Assembly (NCBI GenBank): GCA_937897325.1
Contig: CALCOY010000069.1
Location: 1-64,000, forward strand
Length of the DNA stretch: 64,000 nt
Direction of reading: 5' to 3'
From: an uncultured Shimia sp.
GTDB taxonomy: Bacteria > Pseudomonadota > Alphaproteobacteria > Rhodobacterales > Rhodobacteraceae
Below, piece after piece: positions 37,605 through 47,587 of this stretch. Numbering within the stretch: the stretch's first letter is position 1; every line of letters begins with the position of its first letter. A program made the translations under genes and the position numbers. The notes under the pieces were generated by a model, which made no database searches, had not been told where the DNA came from, and worked only from the letters and a program-made list of their open reading frames with translations.

Positions 37605-38246
37605 TCATCTCGCCAGCTTGGACGCCTCCTTGGCAAGGTCCTCGATCCCCGCCCAATCTCCGGCTGACACCAGATCTGTCGGTGCGACCCATGACCCGCC
37701 CGCACAGACGACGTTGGGCAAAGACAGGTAGGTTTCTGCATTTCCCGGGCTGACCCCACCTGTTGGGCAAAAGCTGATCTGGGGCAAGGGCGCGCCAATG
37801 GCTTTCAGGGCCGGGGCCCCGCCTGATGCTTCGGCGGGAAAGAACTTCAACATGTCGTAACCGCGTTCGAGAAGCTGCATCGCCTCACTTGCCGTGGCAG
37901 CTCCGGGCAGCAGCGGCAGGTCTTCCTCTTCGCAGGCCCGCATCAGCGCGTCCGTGGCACCAGGCGACACACCGAACCGTGCGCCAGCCTTCTTGGCGGC
38001 ACGCACGTCTGCTGGGGTCACAAGGGTGCCAGCCCCCACAATTCCGCCTTCCACCTTGGACATGGCGCGGATCGCGTCAAGGGCACCAGCGGTCCGAAGT
38101 GTGACCTCAAGGGCGGGCAATCCGCCTGCCACGAGAGCCTCGGCCAAAGGAGCGGCCGAAGCGGCATCGTCCACGACCAGAACGGGCACGATCGGGGCGG
38201 CTGCGCAAACCTCGCGCGTCATCTTGCTGGCGTCTTGGGGTGTCAT
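37605..38246 (-). CDS. eda: KDPG aldolase (2-dehydro-3-deoxy-phosphogluconate aldolase)
   Basis: 213 residues. Splits 2-keto-3-deoxy-6-phosphogluconate into pyruvate and glyceraldehyde-3-phosphate in the Entner-Doudoroff path. GLPALEVTLRT holds the catalytic Glu, GAGTLV the phosphate region, and DMLKFFPAEASGG the Schiff-base Lys. It directly follows edd (9 bases between the coding ends), so the two final pathway enzymes are co-transcribed. Confidence 0.96.
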   Translation of the reverse strand: MTPQDASKMTREVCAAAPIVPVLVVDDAASAAPLAEALVAGGLPALEVTLRTAGALDAIRAMSKVEGGIVGAGTLVTPADVRAAKKAGARFGVSPGATDALMRACEEEDLPLLPGAATASEAMQLLERGYDMLKFFPAEASGGAPALKAIGAPLPQISFCPTGGVSPGNAETYLSLPNVVCAGGSWVAPTDLVSAGDWAGIEDLAKEASKLAR

Positions 38247-38255
38247 GGTCTTCCT

Positions 38256-40055
38256 TCAGAATATGCACGCGCCCGCCTCGGCTCCGCAGGCCGATGCTCG
38301 GAAGCTTTCGAACAATTCGCGGCCCAAACCGCTATGAGACGCGCTGAGGTCAGCAGTTGCCGCCGGACGCTCCAATGCTGCGGCGTCCAGGATTTCCAGC
38401 GTTCCTGCAACCGCATCGAGCCGAACGACATCGCCATCGCAAAGTTTTGCGATCGGTCCGCCATCCAGCGCTTCGGGGCACACATGGATCGCTGCGGGAA
38501 CCTTGCCAGAAGCCCCCGACATGCGCCCGTCAGTGACCAACGCCACCTTCTGGCCACGGGCCTGCAGCACCGACAGGATCGGCGTAAGCGAATGAAGCTC
38601 GGGCATCCCGTTGGCCTTCGGGCCCTGAAACCGCACGACGACGATCACATCGCCGGTAAACTCGCCCGCTTTGAAGGCCGCTTTCACATCGTCCTGGTCA
38701 TGAAAGACGCGAACAGACGCTTCGACCACGCGGTGCTCATCGGCCACCGCCGAAACCTTGATGACCGCCGCGCCAAGATTGCCGTCCAACCGCTTTAAGC
38801 CTCCCGTTGACTGAAAAGGATCCGCAGCCGGTCTCAGGATCTTGTCGTTGAGCGTCTCGCCGCTCCCGTTCTCCCATACAAGTGCGCCGTCCTTCAGCTT
38901 GGGCTCTTGCGTGTAGTGTTGCAGCCCGTCGCCTGCGACCGTTTTCGTGTCGGAATGCAATAGCCCGACCTCAAGCAATTCTCCAATCATGTAGCCAAGC
39001 CCTCCGGCCGCATGGAAATGGTTCACATCCGCTAGCCCGTTCGGGTAAACCCGTGCCATTAGGGGCGTGACTTCAGACAGATCTGAAAAATCCTGCCAGT
39101 CCAGTAGGATACCGCCCGCTTTGGCCATAGCCACGAGATGAATGAGCAGGTTGGTTGAACCGCCCGTCGCATGCAGGCCGACGATCCCGTTGGCAAAAGC
39201 CTTCTCGTTTAGGATGTCACAAACGGGTGTGTAATTGTTGCCAAGTGCGGACAGCGACAGCGCCCGCCTTGCACCCTCCGCCGTCAGGGCGGCACGCAGA
39301 TCCGTGCCCGGATTGACGAAGCTGGAGCCTGGCAGATGCAACCCCATAAACTCCATCAGCATCTGGTTGGTGTTGGCCGTACCGTAGAAGGTGCAGGTGC
39401 CCGGCCCGTGATAGGCTGCCATTTCAGCAGCCATCAGCGCGTCGCGCCCGACCTCTCCGGCTGCGAATTTCTGGCGCACCTTGGCTTTTTCATCATTGGG
39501 CAACCCGCTGACCATCGGGCCAGCTGGCAGGAAGACCGCTGGCAATTGTCCGAAACTCTGCGCCGCAATCACCAGGCCAGGCACGATCTTGTCGCAGACG
39601 CCCAGAAACACGGCGGCGTCAAAGACGTTGTGTGAAAGGGAAACGGATGCGGCCAGCGCGATCACATCGCGGGAAAAAAGGCTCAATTCCATGCCGACTT
39701 CACCCTGGGTCACCCCATCACACATGGCCGGTACGCCGCCCGCGACCTGTGCTGTCCCGCCGCCCGCGCGCACCGCCTCACGGATAAGCGCAGGGTAGGT
39801 CTCAAATGGCTGATGCGCCGACAGCATGTCGTTGTAGGCGGTGACGATCCCCAGATTGCCTGCTGTACCTGTAGCCAAAGCTTCCTTGTCTGCACCACTT
39901 GCCGCGAAGGCATGTGCTTGCCCGCTGCAGGACAAATGCGCCCGGTTCGGACCATCGCCTGCCAGTCGCTTCATCCGCTCAAGGTATGCCCCGCGGGTCG
40001 TGGCGCTGCGTTCAACAATGCGGTCTGTGACGGTTCGAAGCGTGTCCTGGATCAT
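38256..40055 (-). CDS. edd: Phosphogluconate dehydratase
   Basis: 599 residues from ATG 40055, matching the roughly 600 of the family; an upstream in-frame Met would add 36 unlikely residues. An iron-sulfur dehydratase of the IlvD/Edd family converting 6-phosphogluconate to [53 protein letters not shown] are family blocks with the cluster cysteines. Operon with eda; a LacI-type operator lies upstream at 40146. Confidence 0.95.
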   Translation of the reverse strand: MIQDTLRTVTDRIVERSATTRGAYLERMKRLAGDGPNRAHLSCSGQAHAFAASGADKEALATGTAGNLGIVTAYNDMLSAHQPFETYPALIREAVRAGGGTAQVAGGVPAMCDGVTQGEVGMELSLFSRDVIALAASVSLSHNVFDAAVFLGVCDKIVPGLVIAAQSFGQLPAVFLPAGPMVSGLPNDEKAKVRQKFAAGEVGRDALMAAEMAAYHGPGTCTFYGTANTNQMLMEFMGLHLPGSSFVNPGTDLRAALTAEGARRALSLSALGNNYTPVCDILNEKAFANGIVGLHATGGSTNLLIHLVAMAKAGGILLDWQDFSDLSEVTPLMARVYPNGLADVNHFHAAGGLGYMIGELLEVGLLHSDTKTVAGDGLQHYTQEPKLKDGALVWENGSGETLNDKILRPAADPFQSTGGLKRLDGNLGAAVIKVSAVADEHRVVEASVRVFHDQDDVKAAFKAGEFTGDVIVVVRFQGPKANGMPELHSLTPILSVLQARGQKVALVTDGRMSGASGKVPAAIHVCPEALDGGPIAKLCDGDVVRLDAVAGTLEILDAAALERPAATADLSASHSGLGRELFESFRASACGAEAGACIF

Positions 40056-40430
40056 GATGCGCCGGGCCTCTGATGCTGGGGCGATCTGCGAGGAGCTTAG
40101 CACGGCTATGTCAAAGCGCCATGTCACAAGCGGGATCTGAATTTTGTTAGCGCTAACTTTCACAAAAGTATGACAGCGTCAAGACAGGTCGCCCGTCGGC
40201 CGCCGAATACTTTGTCAAGTCAATTGGACGCGCTTACACTTTGCGGTGGCGCAGGCCGACTGCACCAGCCACCATGTACGTCCGCTGAGGCATTTTGCAT
40301 CAGGCGGAGACAGCGCTGCCGGGTCATGATCCGCCTTCTCCTTTGATTGTCGCCTTGCCACAGCGCTTCATCACCGAGTTTGAACCCCGCTTGCCGACCT
40401 GACGCCCGACAGTTTGGCTTGCCGCAAACT
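40056..40430. other. Intergenic region upstream of edd
   Basis: About 375 bases between edd and the SAP-domain gene. Apart from the palindrome at 40146 no feature was recognised; the edd promoter must lie here. Confidence 0.4.
40146..40157. promoter_or_regulatory. LacI/GalR-type operator upstream of edd-eda
   Basis: GTTAGCGCTAAC is a perfect 12-bp palindrome with the central CG step, extended on one side by T and A-rich flanks (TGTTAGCGCTAACT). This is the usual operator form of LacI-family sugar-acid repressors such as GntR. It lies 91 bases before the edd start. The regulator gene is not in the window. Confidence 0.65.
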
Positions 40431-41042
40431 TTAGTCCTCGATCAAGTCGAGATCCGACCGGTCATAAACATGTCGCCCATCCTCCGAGGGCAGGGCGCGC
40501 TTCGCCGCCCAGACCTTGCGCACCAGGTCCAGCGTTGCACCGGGATTGTCTGCCAGAAAGTCGCGTGTGTATTGGTTGAACTGGTTGTGATGCGCGATCT
40601 TGCTTTCATATCCCGACTTCTTCGTCTCGGTCTTCAGGCGTTCGTATTCGGCGACCGCATCTGCCAGCGTCTTGCCCACATTCTCTTTCATCCAGGCCAT
40701 AAACGTGGTGTTGAAGCTAAAGCTGTTGCCGACCTGTGACTTGAAGAAACGCCGCACGTTCTGGCTGTTGCGGTAACTGTCCGTGATCAGGGTTTCGGGG
40801 GACAAGGCTTCGGAATGCCAGTCAAACCGCGACGTGATCGTCGGTTTCTTGTCACCGGGAAAAGCCGTTTCGCCTGTGTCGCGGTGATGTGCGAGCCGAT
40901 CGAGGATCAGGAACTTTCCGCCCGTCGATTTCACGCCGACGCGCTTGGCTTCGGCGACCAGTTCCTCCTTCAGCCAGTACCACCGCCGCAATTCCGCCCC
41001 GCTGGTGATCACGCTTATGTCTGGCCGTTCCTCAACCATCAT
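40431..41042 (-). CDS. SAP/DUF6434 domain protein
   Basis: 203 residues. LRRWYWLKEELVAEAKRVGVKSTGGKFLILDRLAHH is a SAP-like helix-loop-helix, often DNA-binding. The region SRFDWHSEALSPETLITDSYRNSQNVRRFFKSQVG followed by FNTTFMAWMKENVGKTLADA is the DUF6434 pattern. It overlaps the photolyase-like gene by 4 bases (ATGA), so they are translated together, hinting at a shared role in DNA repair. The function is otherwise unknown. Confidence 0.8.
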   Translation of the reverse strand: MMVEERPDISVITSGAELRRWYWLKEELVAEAKRVGVKSTGGKFLILDRLAHHRDTGETAFPGDKKPTITSRFDWHSEALSPETLITDSYRNSQNVRRFFKSQVGNSFSFNTTFMAWMKENVGKTLADAVAEYERLKTETKKSGYESKIAHHNQFNQYTRDFLADNPGATLDLVRKVWAAKRALPSEDGRHVYDRSDLDLIED

Positions 41043-42262
41043 TCAGCCGCGCGCAGACCTTCGAGACCACCGACGAGCGACGGTATCTTTTCCTTGAACT
41101 TGAAAAAGCCCGCTGTCGCATAGGGCCATGCCGCGCTGTCATAGTCCCGCTGGACCAGCCGCAAATCGACGGCGTTGTCATGCCCGCGCAAGCCGCACAG
41201 CACATCCGAATTTGGGCCAACGGGTGCGTAAGGCGCCACCATCTGCTCTAGTTCGTGTTCTTCAGCCCACGCGACCAGATCGTTAACGCTCTCTGAATGG
41301 CCGACGGGCCCAAATCGCTCGCCAAAACGGACAATCGTGTCATCTGCGGCGGCTCTTGCAAAATCAATGACATGCGGCGCGACCTTGAGAGGCGACAGCT
41401 TTGCTCGGCCATTCAGAACCGTTGTCGCGACAGGGGTCAGACCTTGGCTGAACACAAAGCCCGGTGACAGATCATCGTCATGCAGGACCAGGCCAGTGCG
41501 CAGGGCGGGATCAAACGTCTGGCCGGGCATTAAGGGCTGCCGGTCCGGTGCCGGTGCTCCGCTAAGCGCGGGCGCATCGGGTGCCAGATCGGTCGGTCGG
41601 AACCGCCCCTCGGTGTATTTCGCGATGTTCGAGGGCCGTGCTAGATATGTCTTGCCGCGCGTTTGCAGCCCGCCAACCCACCGCCAGGACAACGTGTTCG
41701 ACGCCGGATCGCCATCCAGCAGGTGTCGCAGGAAGAAATCCGCGCCAAGCTCCCAAGGCAGGCCAAGTGTGAAAATCCAGATCGAGGCGAACCACATGCG
41801 CGCATGGTTGTGCATGTATCCCGTCTCGACCAACTCTTGCGCCCAGGCGTCGAAGCATTCGATCCCGGTCTCGCCCTTGCAGGCGGCCTCCCATGCATTT
41901 CGCAACCCTGATTGGGTCTGGACGTCATCCAGAACGCGGCTCAGATCACGCTGATAGGCGGTCCAAACGCCGGGCCGCATCTCAAGCCAGCCCTTCCAAT
42001 AGGTCCGCCAATAGACCTCCTGCACGAACTTCTCCGCCCCTCGCAGGCTGTGCCGTCCCAGAACCGCTTCAAGAACGTCGCTTTCCGTCAGAAGCCGCGT
42101 GCGGATATAGGGCGAGAGCTGCGACACACCGTCATGCCGCCCCGGTCCCAGATCGTGGTTTCGGCGCGACATATAGGTGCGCCCCGCATGCGGGACAAAG
42201 CGGGCGAGCCTTTCCAATGCGGCGATCCGGGTGGGCGGGAAATGATCAAGTGCATCACTCAT
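41039..42262 (-). CDS. Photolyase/cryptochrome-like protein with swapped domain order
   Basis: 407 residues from ATG 42262 (GTG 42289 possible). The FAD-binding helical domain comes first: SRRNHDLGPGRHDGVSQLSPYIRTRLLTE, FVQEVYWRTYWKGWLE, ETGYMHNHARMWFASIW, DPASNTLSWRWVGGLQTRGKTYLA all match its conserved core, including the WFASIW segment and the DxxxxxxWxW region. No antenna domain precedes it. Instead residues about 265-407 (TGLVLHDDDLSP, FARAAADDTIVRFGERFG, LVAWAEEHELEQMVAPYAPVG) look like the Rossmann antenna domain placed at the C-terminus. Probably a flavoprotein acting on DNA or a light sensor. It is coupled to the SAP-domain gene. Confidence 0.8.
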   Translation of the reverse strand: MSDALDHFPPTRIAALERLARFVPHAGRTYMSRRNHDLGPGRHDGVSQLSPYIRTRLLTESDVLEAVLGRHSLRGAEKFVQEVYWRTYWKGWLEMRPGVWTAYQRDLSRVLDDVQTQSGLRNAWEAACKGETGIECFDAWAQELVETGYMHNHARMWFASIWIFTLGLPWELGADFFLRHLLDGDPASNTLSWRWVGGLQTRGKTYLARPSNIAKYTEGRFRPTDLAPDAPALSGAPAPDRQPLMPGQTFDPALRTGLVLHDDDLSPGFVFSQGLTPVATTVLNGRAKLSPLKVAPHVIDFARAAADDTIVRFGERFGPVGHSESVNDLVAWAEEHELEQMVAPYAPVGPNSDVLCGLRGHDNAVDLRLVQRDYDSAAWPYATAGFFKFKEKIPSLVGGLEGLRAAE

Positions 42263-42396
42263 GACGCCGGACCTATCGCGCCACGTCACGCATTCAAGCG
42301 GTCTGCTTGCGCTCTTGCAGGTCCCGGGGGGCGATACTAAGACTCAGGTAACACCTTTGCCGGTATGGTCCGGCAATGACAGACGAGGCGGAATTC

Positions 42397-43032
42397 ATGT
42401 TCGATCCAGTAAACCAACTAACCAACAATCTTGTGCCGATGGTGGTCGAACAGACCAGCCGGGGCGAACGCGCCTACGACATCTTCTCGCGGCTTCTGAA
42501 AGAGCGGATCGTGTTCATCAATGGACCGATCCACGACGGGATGAGCCACCTGATCGTGGCCCAGCTGTTGCATCTTGAGGCGGAAAACCCGTCGAAAGAG
42601 ATCAGCATGTACATTAACTCGCCAGGTGGCGTCGTAACATCCGGTCTCTCGATCTACGACACGATGCAGTACATCAAGCCGAAGGTGTCCACCTTGGTGA
42701 TCGGGCAGGCGGCCTCGATGGGCTCCGTGCTGCTTGCGGGTGGAGAGCCGGGCATGCGTTTCTCGCTTCCCAATTCGCGCATAATGGTCCACCAGCCATC
42801 CGGCGGGTATCAGGGCCAGGCCAGTGACATCATGATCCATGCGGCCGAAACACAGAAGCTGAAAGACCGGCTCTATGACATCTACGTCAAGCATACCGGC
42901 CAGACGAAAGAGTCCGTGGAGCAAGCGCTTGATCGGGACAATTTCATGTCGCCCGAAGAGGCGAAAGAGTGGGGGCATATCGACGAAATCGTTGAAAACC
43001 GGACCAAGGGTGACGACGACAGCGACGGATAG
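42397..43032 (+). CDS. clpP: ATP-dependent Clp protease proteolytic subunit
   Basis: 211 residues from ATG 42397 ([19 protein letters not shown]), chosen because GAGGCGG precedes it and homologues start like this; an ATG 7 codons upstream is also open. A tetradecameric serine peptidase: Ser107 in [11 protein letters not shown], His132 in [19 protein letters not shown] is the oxyanion region. Followed by clpX, the unfoldase that feeds it. Confidence 0.96.
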   Translation: MFDPVNQLTNNLVPMVVEQTSRGERAYDIFSRLLKERIVFINGPIHDGMSHLIVAQLLHLEAENPSKEISMYINSPGGVVTSGLSIYDTMQYIKPKVSTLVIGQAASMGSVLLAGGEPGMRFSLPNSRIMVHQPSGGYQGQASDIMIHAAETQKLKDRLYDIYVKHTGQTKESVEQALDRDNFMSPEEAKEWGHIDEIVENRTKGDDDSDG

Positions 43033-43151
43033 TCCTCATGGGGCATTTTTGAATTGTAGACCCTCCGGGGCTCGCCTAAGCTATGCGAACGACGGCGGGG
43101 GGTCGAAGCGACACGACAATCTGACGGCAATAGGCCGGAAAGGTGCTGGAT

Positions 43152-44417
43152 ATGGCAACGAATACGAGCGGTGACAGCAAAAACACGCTGTATTGTAGCT
43201 TTTGCGGCAAAAGCCAGCACGAGGTCCGCAAACTCATTGCGGGACCGACTGTATTCATTTGCGACGAATGCGTCGAGCTTTGCATGGACATCATCCGTGA
43301 GGAAACAAAGGCCAGCGGGCTGAAATCCACCGATGGTGTCCCCACTCCGAAAGACATCTGCGGTGTACTTGACGATTATGTGATCGGTCAGGCAACCGCG
43401 AAGCGCGTTCTCTCTGTGGCCGTCCACAACCATTACAAGCGCCTCAATCACGCTCAGAAGGGCGGCGATATCGAACTGGCGAAGTCCAACATCCTGCTGA
43501 TCGGCCCCACCGGCTGCGGCAAGACGCTTTTGGCTCAAACCCTGGCACGTATCTTGGATGTGCCGTTCACGATGGCTGATGCGACCACACTGACCGAAGC
43601 GGGTTATGTGGGCGAAGATGTTGAAAACATCATTCTGAAGCTTTTACAGGCTTCCGAATATAACGTGGAGCGCGCGCAGCGCGGCATTGTCTACATTGAC
43701 GAGGTCGACAAGATCACGCGCAAGTCCGAAAATCCCTCTATCACGCGCGACGTCTCTGGGGAGGGTGTGCAGCAGGCGCTTCTCAAATTGATGGAAGGGA
43801 CAGTCGCTTCCGTGCCCCCACAAGGCGGGCGCAAGCATCCCCAGCAAGAGTTTCTGCAGGTCGACACAACCAATATACTTTTTATCTGCGGTGGTGCCTT
43901 TGCTGGTCTCGACAAAGTGATCGCGCAACGCGGCAAGGGCTCTGCCATGGGTTTTGGGGCAGATGTGCGTGACAATGATGAACGCGGCGTGGGTGAGATT
44001 TTCACGGATCTTGAACCGGAGGACCTTCTCAAATTCGGCCTTATTCCTGAATTCGTTGGTCGCTTGCCTGTTCTCGCCACGCTTGAGGATCTGGACGAGG
44101 ACGCGCTTGTCACCATCCTGACCCAACCGAAGAATGCTCTGGTCAAGCAGTATCAGCGCCTGTTTGAACTTGAAGATACGACGCTCACCTTCACGGATGA
44201 CGCCCTGCAGGCGATCGCGAAACGCGCCATCGAACGCAAGACCGGCGCGCGGGGTCTACGATCCATCCTGGAAGACATCCTGCTCGACACGATGTTCGAC
44301 CTACCAGGTCTCGACAGTGTCACGGAGGTGGTGGTGAACGAAGAGGCGGTGACATCCGATGCAGCGCCGCTCATGATCCACGCAGATGCCGACAAAGAAC
44401 CCGCAACCGCTGGCTAG
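43152..44417 (+). CDS. clpX: ATP-dependent Clp protease ATP-binding subunit ClpX
   Basis: 421 residues from ATG 43152. The N-terminal zinc domain carries CSFCGK...CDECVELC; Walker A is GPTGCGKT; Walker B is VYIDEVDKI; the pore loop GYVGEDVE and RGLRSILE with sensor 2 Arg are present. An AAA+ hexamer that unfolds tagged proteins into ClpP. 119 bases follow clpP, so it may have its own promoter. Confidence 0.97.
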   Translation: MATNTSGDSKNTLYCSFCGKSQHEVRKLIAGPTVFICDECVELCMDIIREETKASGLKSTDGVPTPKDICGVLDDYVIGQATAKRVLSVAVHNHYKRLNHAQKGGDIELAKSNILLIGPTGCGKTLLAQTLARILDVPFTMADATTLTEAGYVGEDVENIILKLLQASEYNVERAQRGIVYIDEVDKITRKSENPSITRDVSGEGVQQALLKLMEGTVASVPPQGGRKHPQQEFLQVDTTNILFICGGAFAGLDKVIAQRGKGSAMGFGADVRDNDERGVGEIFTDLEPEDLLKFGLIPEFVGRLPVLATLEDLDEDALVTILTQPKNALVKQYQRLFELEDTTLTFTDDALQAIAKRAIERKTGARGLRSILEDILLDTMFDLPGLDSVTEVVVNEEAVTSDAAPLMIHADADKEPATAG

Positions 44418-45266
44418 TCTTTCTTCGTCGATGTTTGCCTACCAGATGGCTGTTCTGGCCTGTAGACGTGATGCTTCACATCTCATGCGTCTTGGTCTTG
44501 GTCGTTGCCGCAATCGCCGATGCAGAATGCCTACACCTGATGGGCCCACAAGATTGATAATCCGCAATATGCTGATGACTATTTTGAGGGCTTTCTACCC
44601 TACGGTAAGGTCTTTGAAAGCCGCGCTTGGCATGTTGGATCTCATCCTATTGCAGAGCACACGTTCAACCGCACCTAAGCCATAGTCGGCCTCTCGCCCC
44701 ACGCACCGAGATCGCCCTCTGAACGACCAGCTTCGCGCGGGCGGCCTTCGCGATATGCATGGCCGTACGCGTTGGGGTGGGCCACGCCTCAGGTTCCCGC
44801 TGGGTTTGATTGAGATGGCTTGCCAGAAACATTTGTGCAATGCGCACATCTCTCTGAGGATGCGTTGATTGGCCAAGCGCGAACATCCTTGACGCAGCCG
44901 GGCGATTTTTTCGCGAAGCCTTCGACAGAAGATCTCTACACCAACAGCCCTATGCAAAACGTGGCTGCAAAGATCCGCTTCGGAGATTGACGTGTCCAAA
45001 AAAGCGGGAACGCGCTTTGGCTGATTGAAGCTGCAGATCAATGTCTGCGCCATACCGCTTCGGCACAGTCCGGTTGGCATCCCGTGCCTTCGCCGACCTC
45101 TTGGCAAGCCTTAGGGAGCAGGAAGTCCTTTTAGGGTCGGAGCTGATCGCGTCCTTCTGCAACCAACCGGTGTGAAGTGCTGTTCGGGCAGCAGACCAGG
45201 CGGTCGATGCCGTCATGGCCGTAGGCCTGCCGCACCCTATCCCCGTCTTATCGGAAGTGTTGTGTC
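44418..45266. other. Gap of about 850 bases without a recognised gene
   Basis: Between clpX and the sRNA terminator. Frames up to 170 codons exist on the minus strand, but their residues (many Arg, Cys, Ser runs) look like shadows and match no family I know. No tRNA, hairpin plus T-run, or IS end was recognised. Confidence 0.4.
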
Positions 45267-45304
45267 AAAAAACGGCGGCTTCCGGGAGGAGGTGGAAGCC
45301 GCCG
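45267..45304 (-). ncRNA. CcsR-like stem-loop 4 with terminator
   Basis: An 11-bp perfect stem CGGCGGCTTCC / GGAAGCCGCCG encloses a loop with CCTCCTCCC (minus strand), followed by six T. Last of four such units; it can also act as the rho-independent end of the whole transcript from the DUF1127 gene. Confidence 0.75.
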
Positions 45305-45311
45305 CTCTTGA

Positions 45312-45350
45312 AACCTGACCGGCTCAGGGAGGAGGAGGAGACGGCGCAGG
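45312..45350 (-). ncRNA. CcsR-like stem-loop 3
   Basis: The loop motif CCTCCTCCC (minus strand, complement of 45327-45335) sits between weak arms CCGGCTC and GAGACGG. Third unit of the array downstream of the DUF1127 gene. Confidence 0.6.
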
Positions 45351-45369
45351 TGTTCCCAATTAGAAAAAT

Positions 45370-45403
45370 GCGGCGACATCAGGGAGGAGGTAGATGCCGC
45401 CGC
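45370..45403 (-). ncRNA. CcsR-like stem-loop 2
   Basis: Arms GCGGCGACATC and GATGCCGCCGC pair with one bulge around the CCTCCTCCC motif (complement of 45382-45390). Confidence 0.68.
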
Positions 45404-45409
45404 CAACTT

Positions 45410-45440
45410 ACAGACGTCCCAGGGAGGAGGAGAGGAACGC
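45410..45440 (-). ncRNA. CcsR-like stem-loop 1
   Basis: The CCTCCTCCC motif (complement of 45422-45430) lies between arms GACGTCCC and GGAACGCC, which pair at six of eight positions. It starts 13 bases after the DUF1127 stop. Confidence 0.6.
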
Positions 45441-45452
45441 CTGATCTTGGTG

Positions 45453-45686
45453 TCAGCGGTTCAGGACCCCCTTTGCCGCTTCATGTGCAATTCTCTTCAA
45501 CTCGGATCGATGCATACCCAAATCCGCCAGTTCACGGTTGGACAATGCGGTTAGTTCAGCGAGTGTTTCGCGATAGACGCGGTGCTCAGCTCTGCGATCT
45601 GCTGCGCCTTGAAGCAGTTGAGCGATGGCATGCAGCCCACGTTCCAAGACGTCTTCGCGGCGGTTTATTTCGTTGTAGTAGGCCAT
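45453..45686 (-). CDS. ccaF1: DUF1127 protein, CcaF1-like
   Basis: 77 residues from ATG 45686, with AGGAGG upstream. LAELTALSNRELADLGMHRSELKRIAHEAA is the DUF1127 helix pair, a small Arg-rich RNA-binding-like motif. In Rhodobacter sphaeroides the DUF1127 gene ccaF1 heads an RpoH-driven transcript whose 3' part is cut into the CcsR1-4 sRNAs with CCUCCUCCC loops; CcaF1 binds RNA and affects their maturation. The same order is present here with four units. The assignment rests on this context plus the domain. Confidence 0.82.
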   Translation of the reverse strand: MAYYNEINRREDVLERGLHAIAQLLQGAADRRAEHRVYRETLAELTALSNRELADLGMHRSELKRIAHEAAKGVLNR

Positions 45687-45727
45687 TGTGGGGACCTCCT
45701 GCTCGTTACAACAACATCTTGAATACA

Positions 45728-45755
45728 AAGATAGGCAAATGCTGCGATTGCACAA
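45728..45755 (-). promoter_or_regulatory. Candidate promoter of the ccaF1-CcsR transcript
   Basis: Minus strand TTGTGC, 16 bases, TATCTT, ending 42 bases before the start codon. It could be read by RpoD or by the heat-shock-type RpoH factors known to drive this locus in relatives. Confidence 0.4.
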
Positions 45756-45917
45756 TAGCCTCTCAGGCAATGCTGCCATGCAGCAAATGCATGAAGCAGC
45801 TGCTGAAAATTTAAGCTTTCTGCCTCGCTCCGATCTGTTGCTGCCCGCTCTGTGATCTGCTCTTGCACCCGGAGGAAAATGTGCCACCTAAACGATCAGG
45901 GTGCCGGGAGATGGAAC

Positions 45918-46988
45918 ATGCCGTTAACGCGCGAAGAGATCGAGGATGTTCTCTCAAGGATTGATCTGCCGGATGGTGGCAACCTGATCAGTCGTGACTT
46001 GATTCGCGCATTACAGATAGACGGCAGTGCCGTCCGCTTCGTGATCGAAGCGCCGGATCCCGAAAAAGCAGCACGCATGTCAGCCGTCCGTGACGCGGCC
46101 GAGTCCGCAATTCGCGCCCTTGAGGGCGTGACCGAGGCGCAGGTGGCGCTGACGGCCCACGGGTCCGCCGCCAAGAGGCCCGCGCCCAGCCTCAAAATCG
46201 GCGGCCATCCCAAGCCACAGGAAGGGCCGACCAAGCCCGCTGGCGTCAAACGCATTCTCGCGATTGGCTCCGGTAAGGGGGGGGTTGGCAAATCGACCGT
46301 CTCCTCCAACCTCGCGGTGGCGCTGGCGCGGGCGGGGCGAAAGGTTGGGCTGTTGGACGCAGACATCTATGGGCCCAGCCAGCCCCGCATGATGGGCATA
46401 AACAGGCGCCCCGCCAGCCCTGATGGCAAGACGATCATCCCCCTGAAGGCCCACGGTGTCACACTTATGTCGATTGGGTTCATGCTGGAGGAGCGGAAGG
46501 CCGTCGTCTGGCGTGGCCCGATGCTGATGGGCGCGCTTCAGCAGATGCTGGGGCAGGTGGAGTGGGGCGAGCTTGACGTGCTGATCGTCGATCTTCCCCC
46601 TGGAACCGGCGACGTGCAACTGACCCTTTGCACAAAATCCGAACTGACCGGGGCCATTGTTGTGTCGACGCCCCAGGATGTGGCCCTGATCGACGCGCGC
46701 AAGGCGCTTGATATGTTCGCGACGCTCAAAACACCCGTGCTGGGCCTTATTGAGAACATGAGCGTGTTCCATTGCCCCCAATGCGGGTATGAGGCTCACA
46801 TCTTCGGGCAGGGCGGCGTCGCAAAAGAAGCGGCTGACCTCGGCGTTCCGCTGCTCGGTGCGTTGCCGATCGATCTCGACACTCGGCTTTCGGGCGATGC
46901 GGGCACGCCCGTCGCCACCACCGACAGCCCCATGGCCCAGGCCTATGCCCGCATTGCAGAGGGTCTGATCAAGGGTGGGATGGCCTGA
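45918..46988 (+). CDS. apbC: Mrp/ApbC family iron-sulfur cluster carrier ATPase
   Basis: 356 residues from ATG 45918, preceded by GGGAG. The N-terminal DUF59/MIP18-like part (TREEIEDVLSRIDLP) and the P-loop GSGKGGVGKST of the deviant Walker A type. FHCPQCGYEAHIFGQGG holds the CxxC that binds a bridging 4Fe-4S cluster. It transfers clusters to apo-proteins. Single gene; start upstream ATGs have no ribosome site. Confidence 0.94.
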   Translation: MPLTREEIEDVLSRIDLPDGGNLISRDLIRALQIDGSAVRFVIEAPDPEKAARMSAVRDAAESAIRALEGVTEAQVALTAHGSAAKRPAPSLKIGGHPKPQEGPTKPAGVKRILAIGSGKGGVGKSTVSSNLAVALARAGRKVGLLDADIYGPSQPRMMGINRRPASPDGKTIIPLKAHGVTLMSIGFMLEERKAVVWRGPMLMGALQQMLGQVEWGELDVLIVDLPPGTGDVQLTLCTKSELTGAIVVSTPQDVALIDARKALDMFATLKTPVLGLIENMSVFHCPQCGYEAHIFGQGGVAKEAADLGVPLLGALPIDLDTRLSGDAGTPVATTDSPMAQAYARIAEGLIKGGMA

Positions 46989-47587
46989 CATTATGGGTGT
47001 CGACTGTCGCAATGACCGACGGGAAATCATGGGATTCGGCGACAGCTCGTGATGCGATTCCCCTGATTTGAGGACAAATCGGTCATTTGAACAACGAATT
47101 CGCCGAGAAAAGCACACTTTTTTGCGCTGATATCCAACTTTTTTGGGAATTCGTGGTCAGCCATCAAGATGCCGCGTAACCTCTATATATTGTGTCCATT
47201 CAATCACGTATGACTACTTAGGCCGTCTACGTAGTGGTTTCAGGCTTTTAAACGCGTTGCTGTGTGATTTGAATAGGGCGGGCTCAACTTCTGTACCCAT
47301 AAAAAACTATTGCTTCCCATCAATTCCCGTGGCATCCCTTTTGTATCAGATGAAGACGGGACGGGGCACCAAACGACCCCACGCAAAACCAAACAAGAGC
47401 AGGTTCATACAGGCATCTCGCTTTCATCAGACCAAAGATCCGGCGCGCGAGCGAGCAGACATCCCCCCAGGTGGCGCGCGTGACTGGACACACCCCAAGC
47501 GGGGCGAGGCAGGCGGGTTGATCAGTGGCAGCAGATCAGCCCGCCCCTTTCGTTTCGGGGGTCGGCAGGACGAAGGGACGGACAGGC
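46989..47587. other. Intergenic region upstream of mraZ
   Basis: About 600 bases, locally AT-rich around 47180-47330. It must hold the dcw promoter. I could not pick out the repeated TGGG boxes to which MraZ binds with confidence; TTGGGAATTCGTGG at 47140 is the nearest. No gene supported. Confidence 0.4.
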
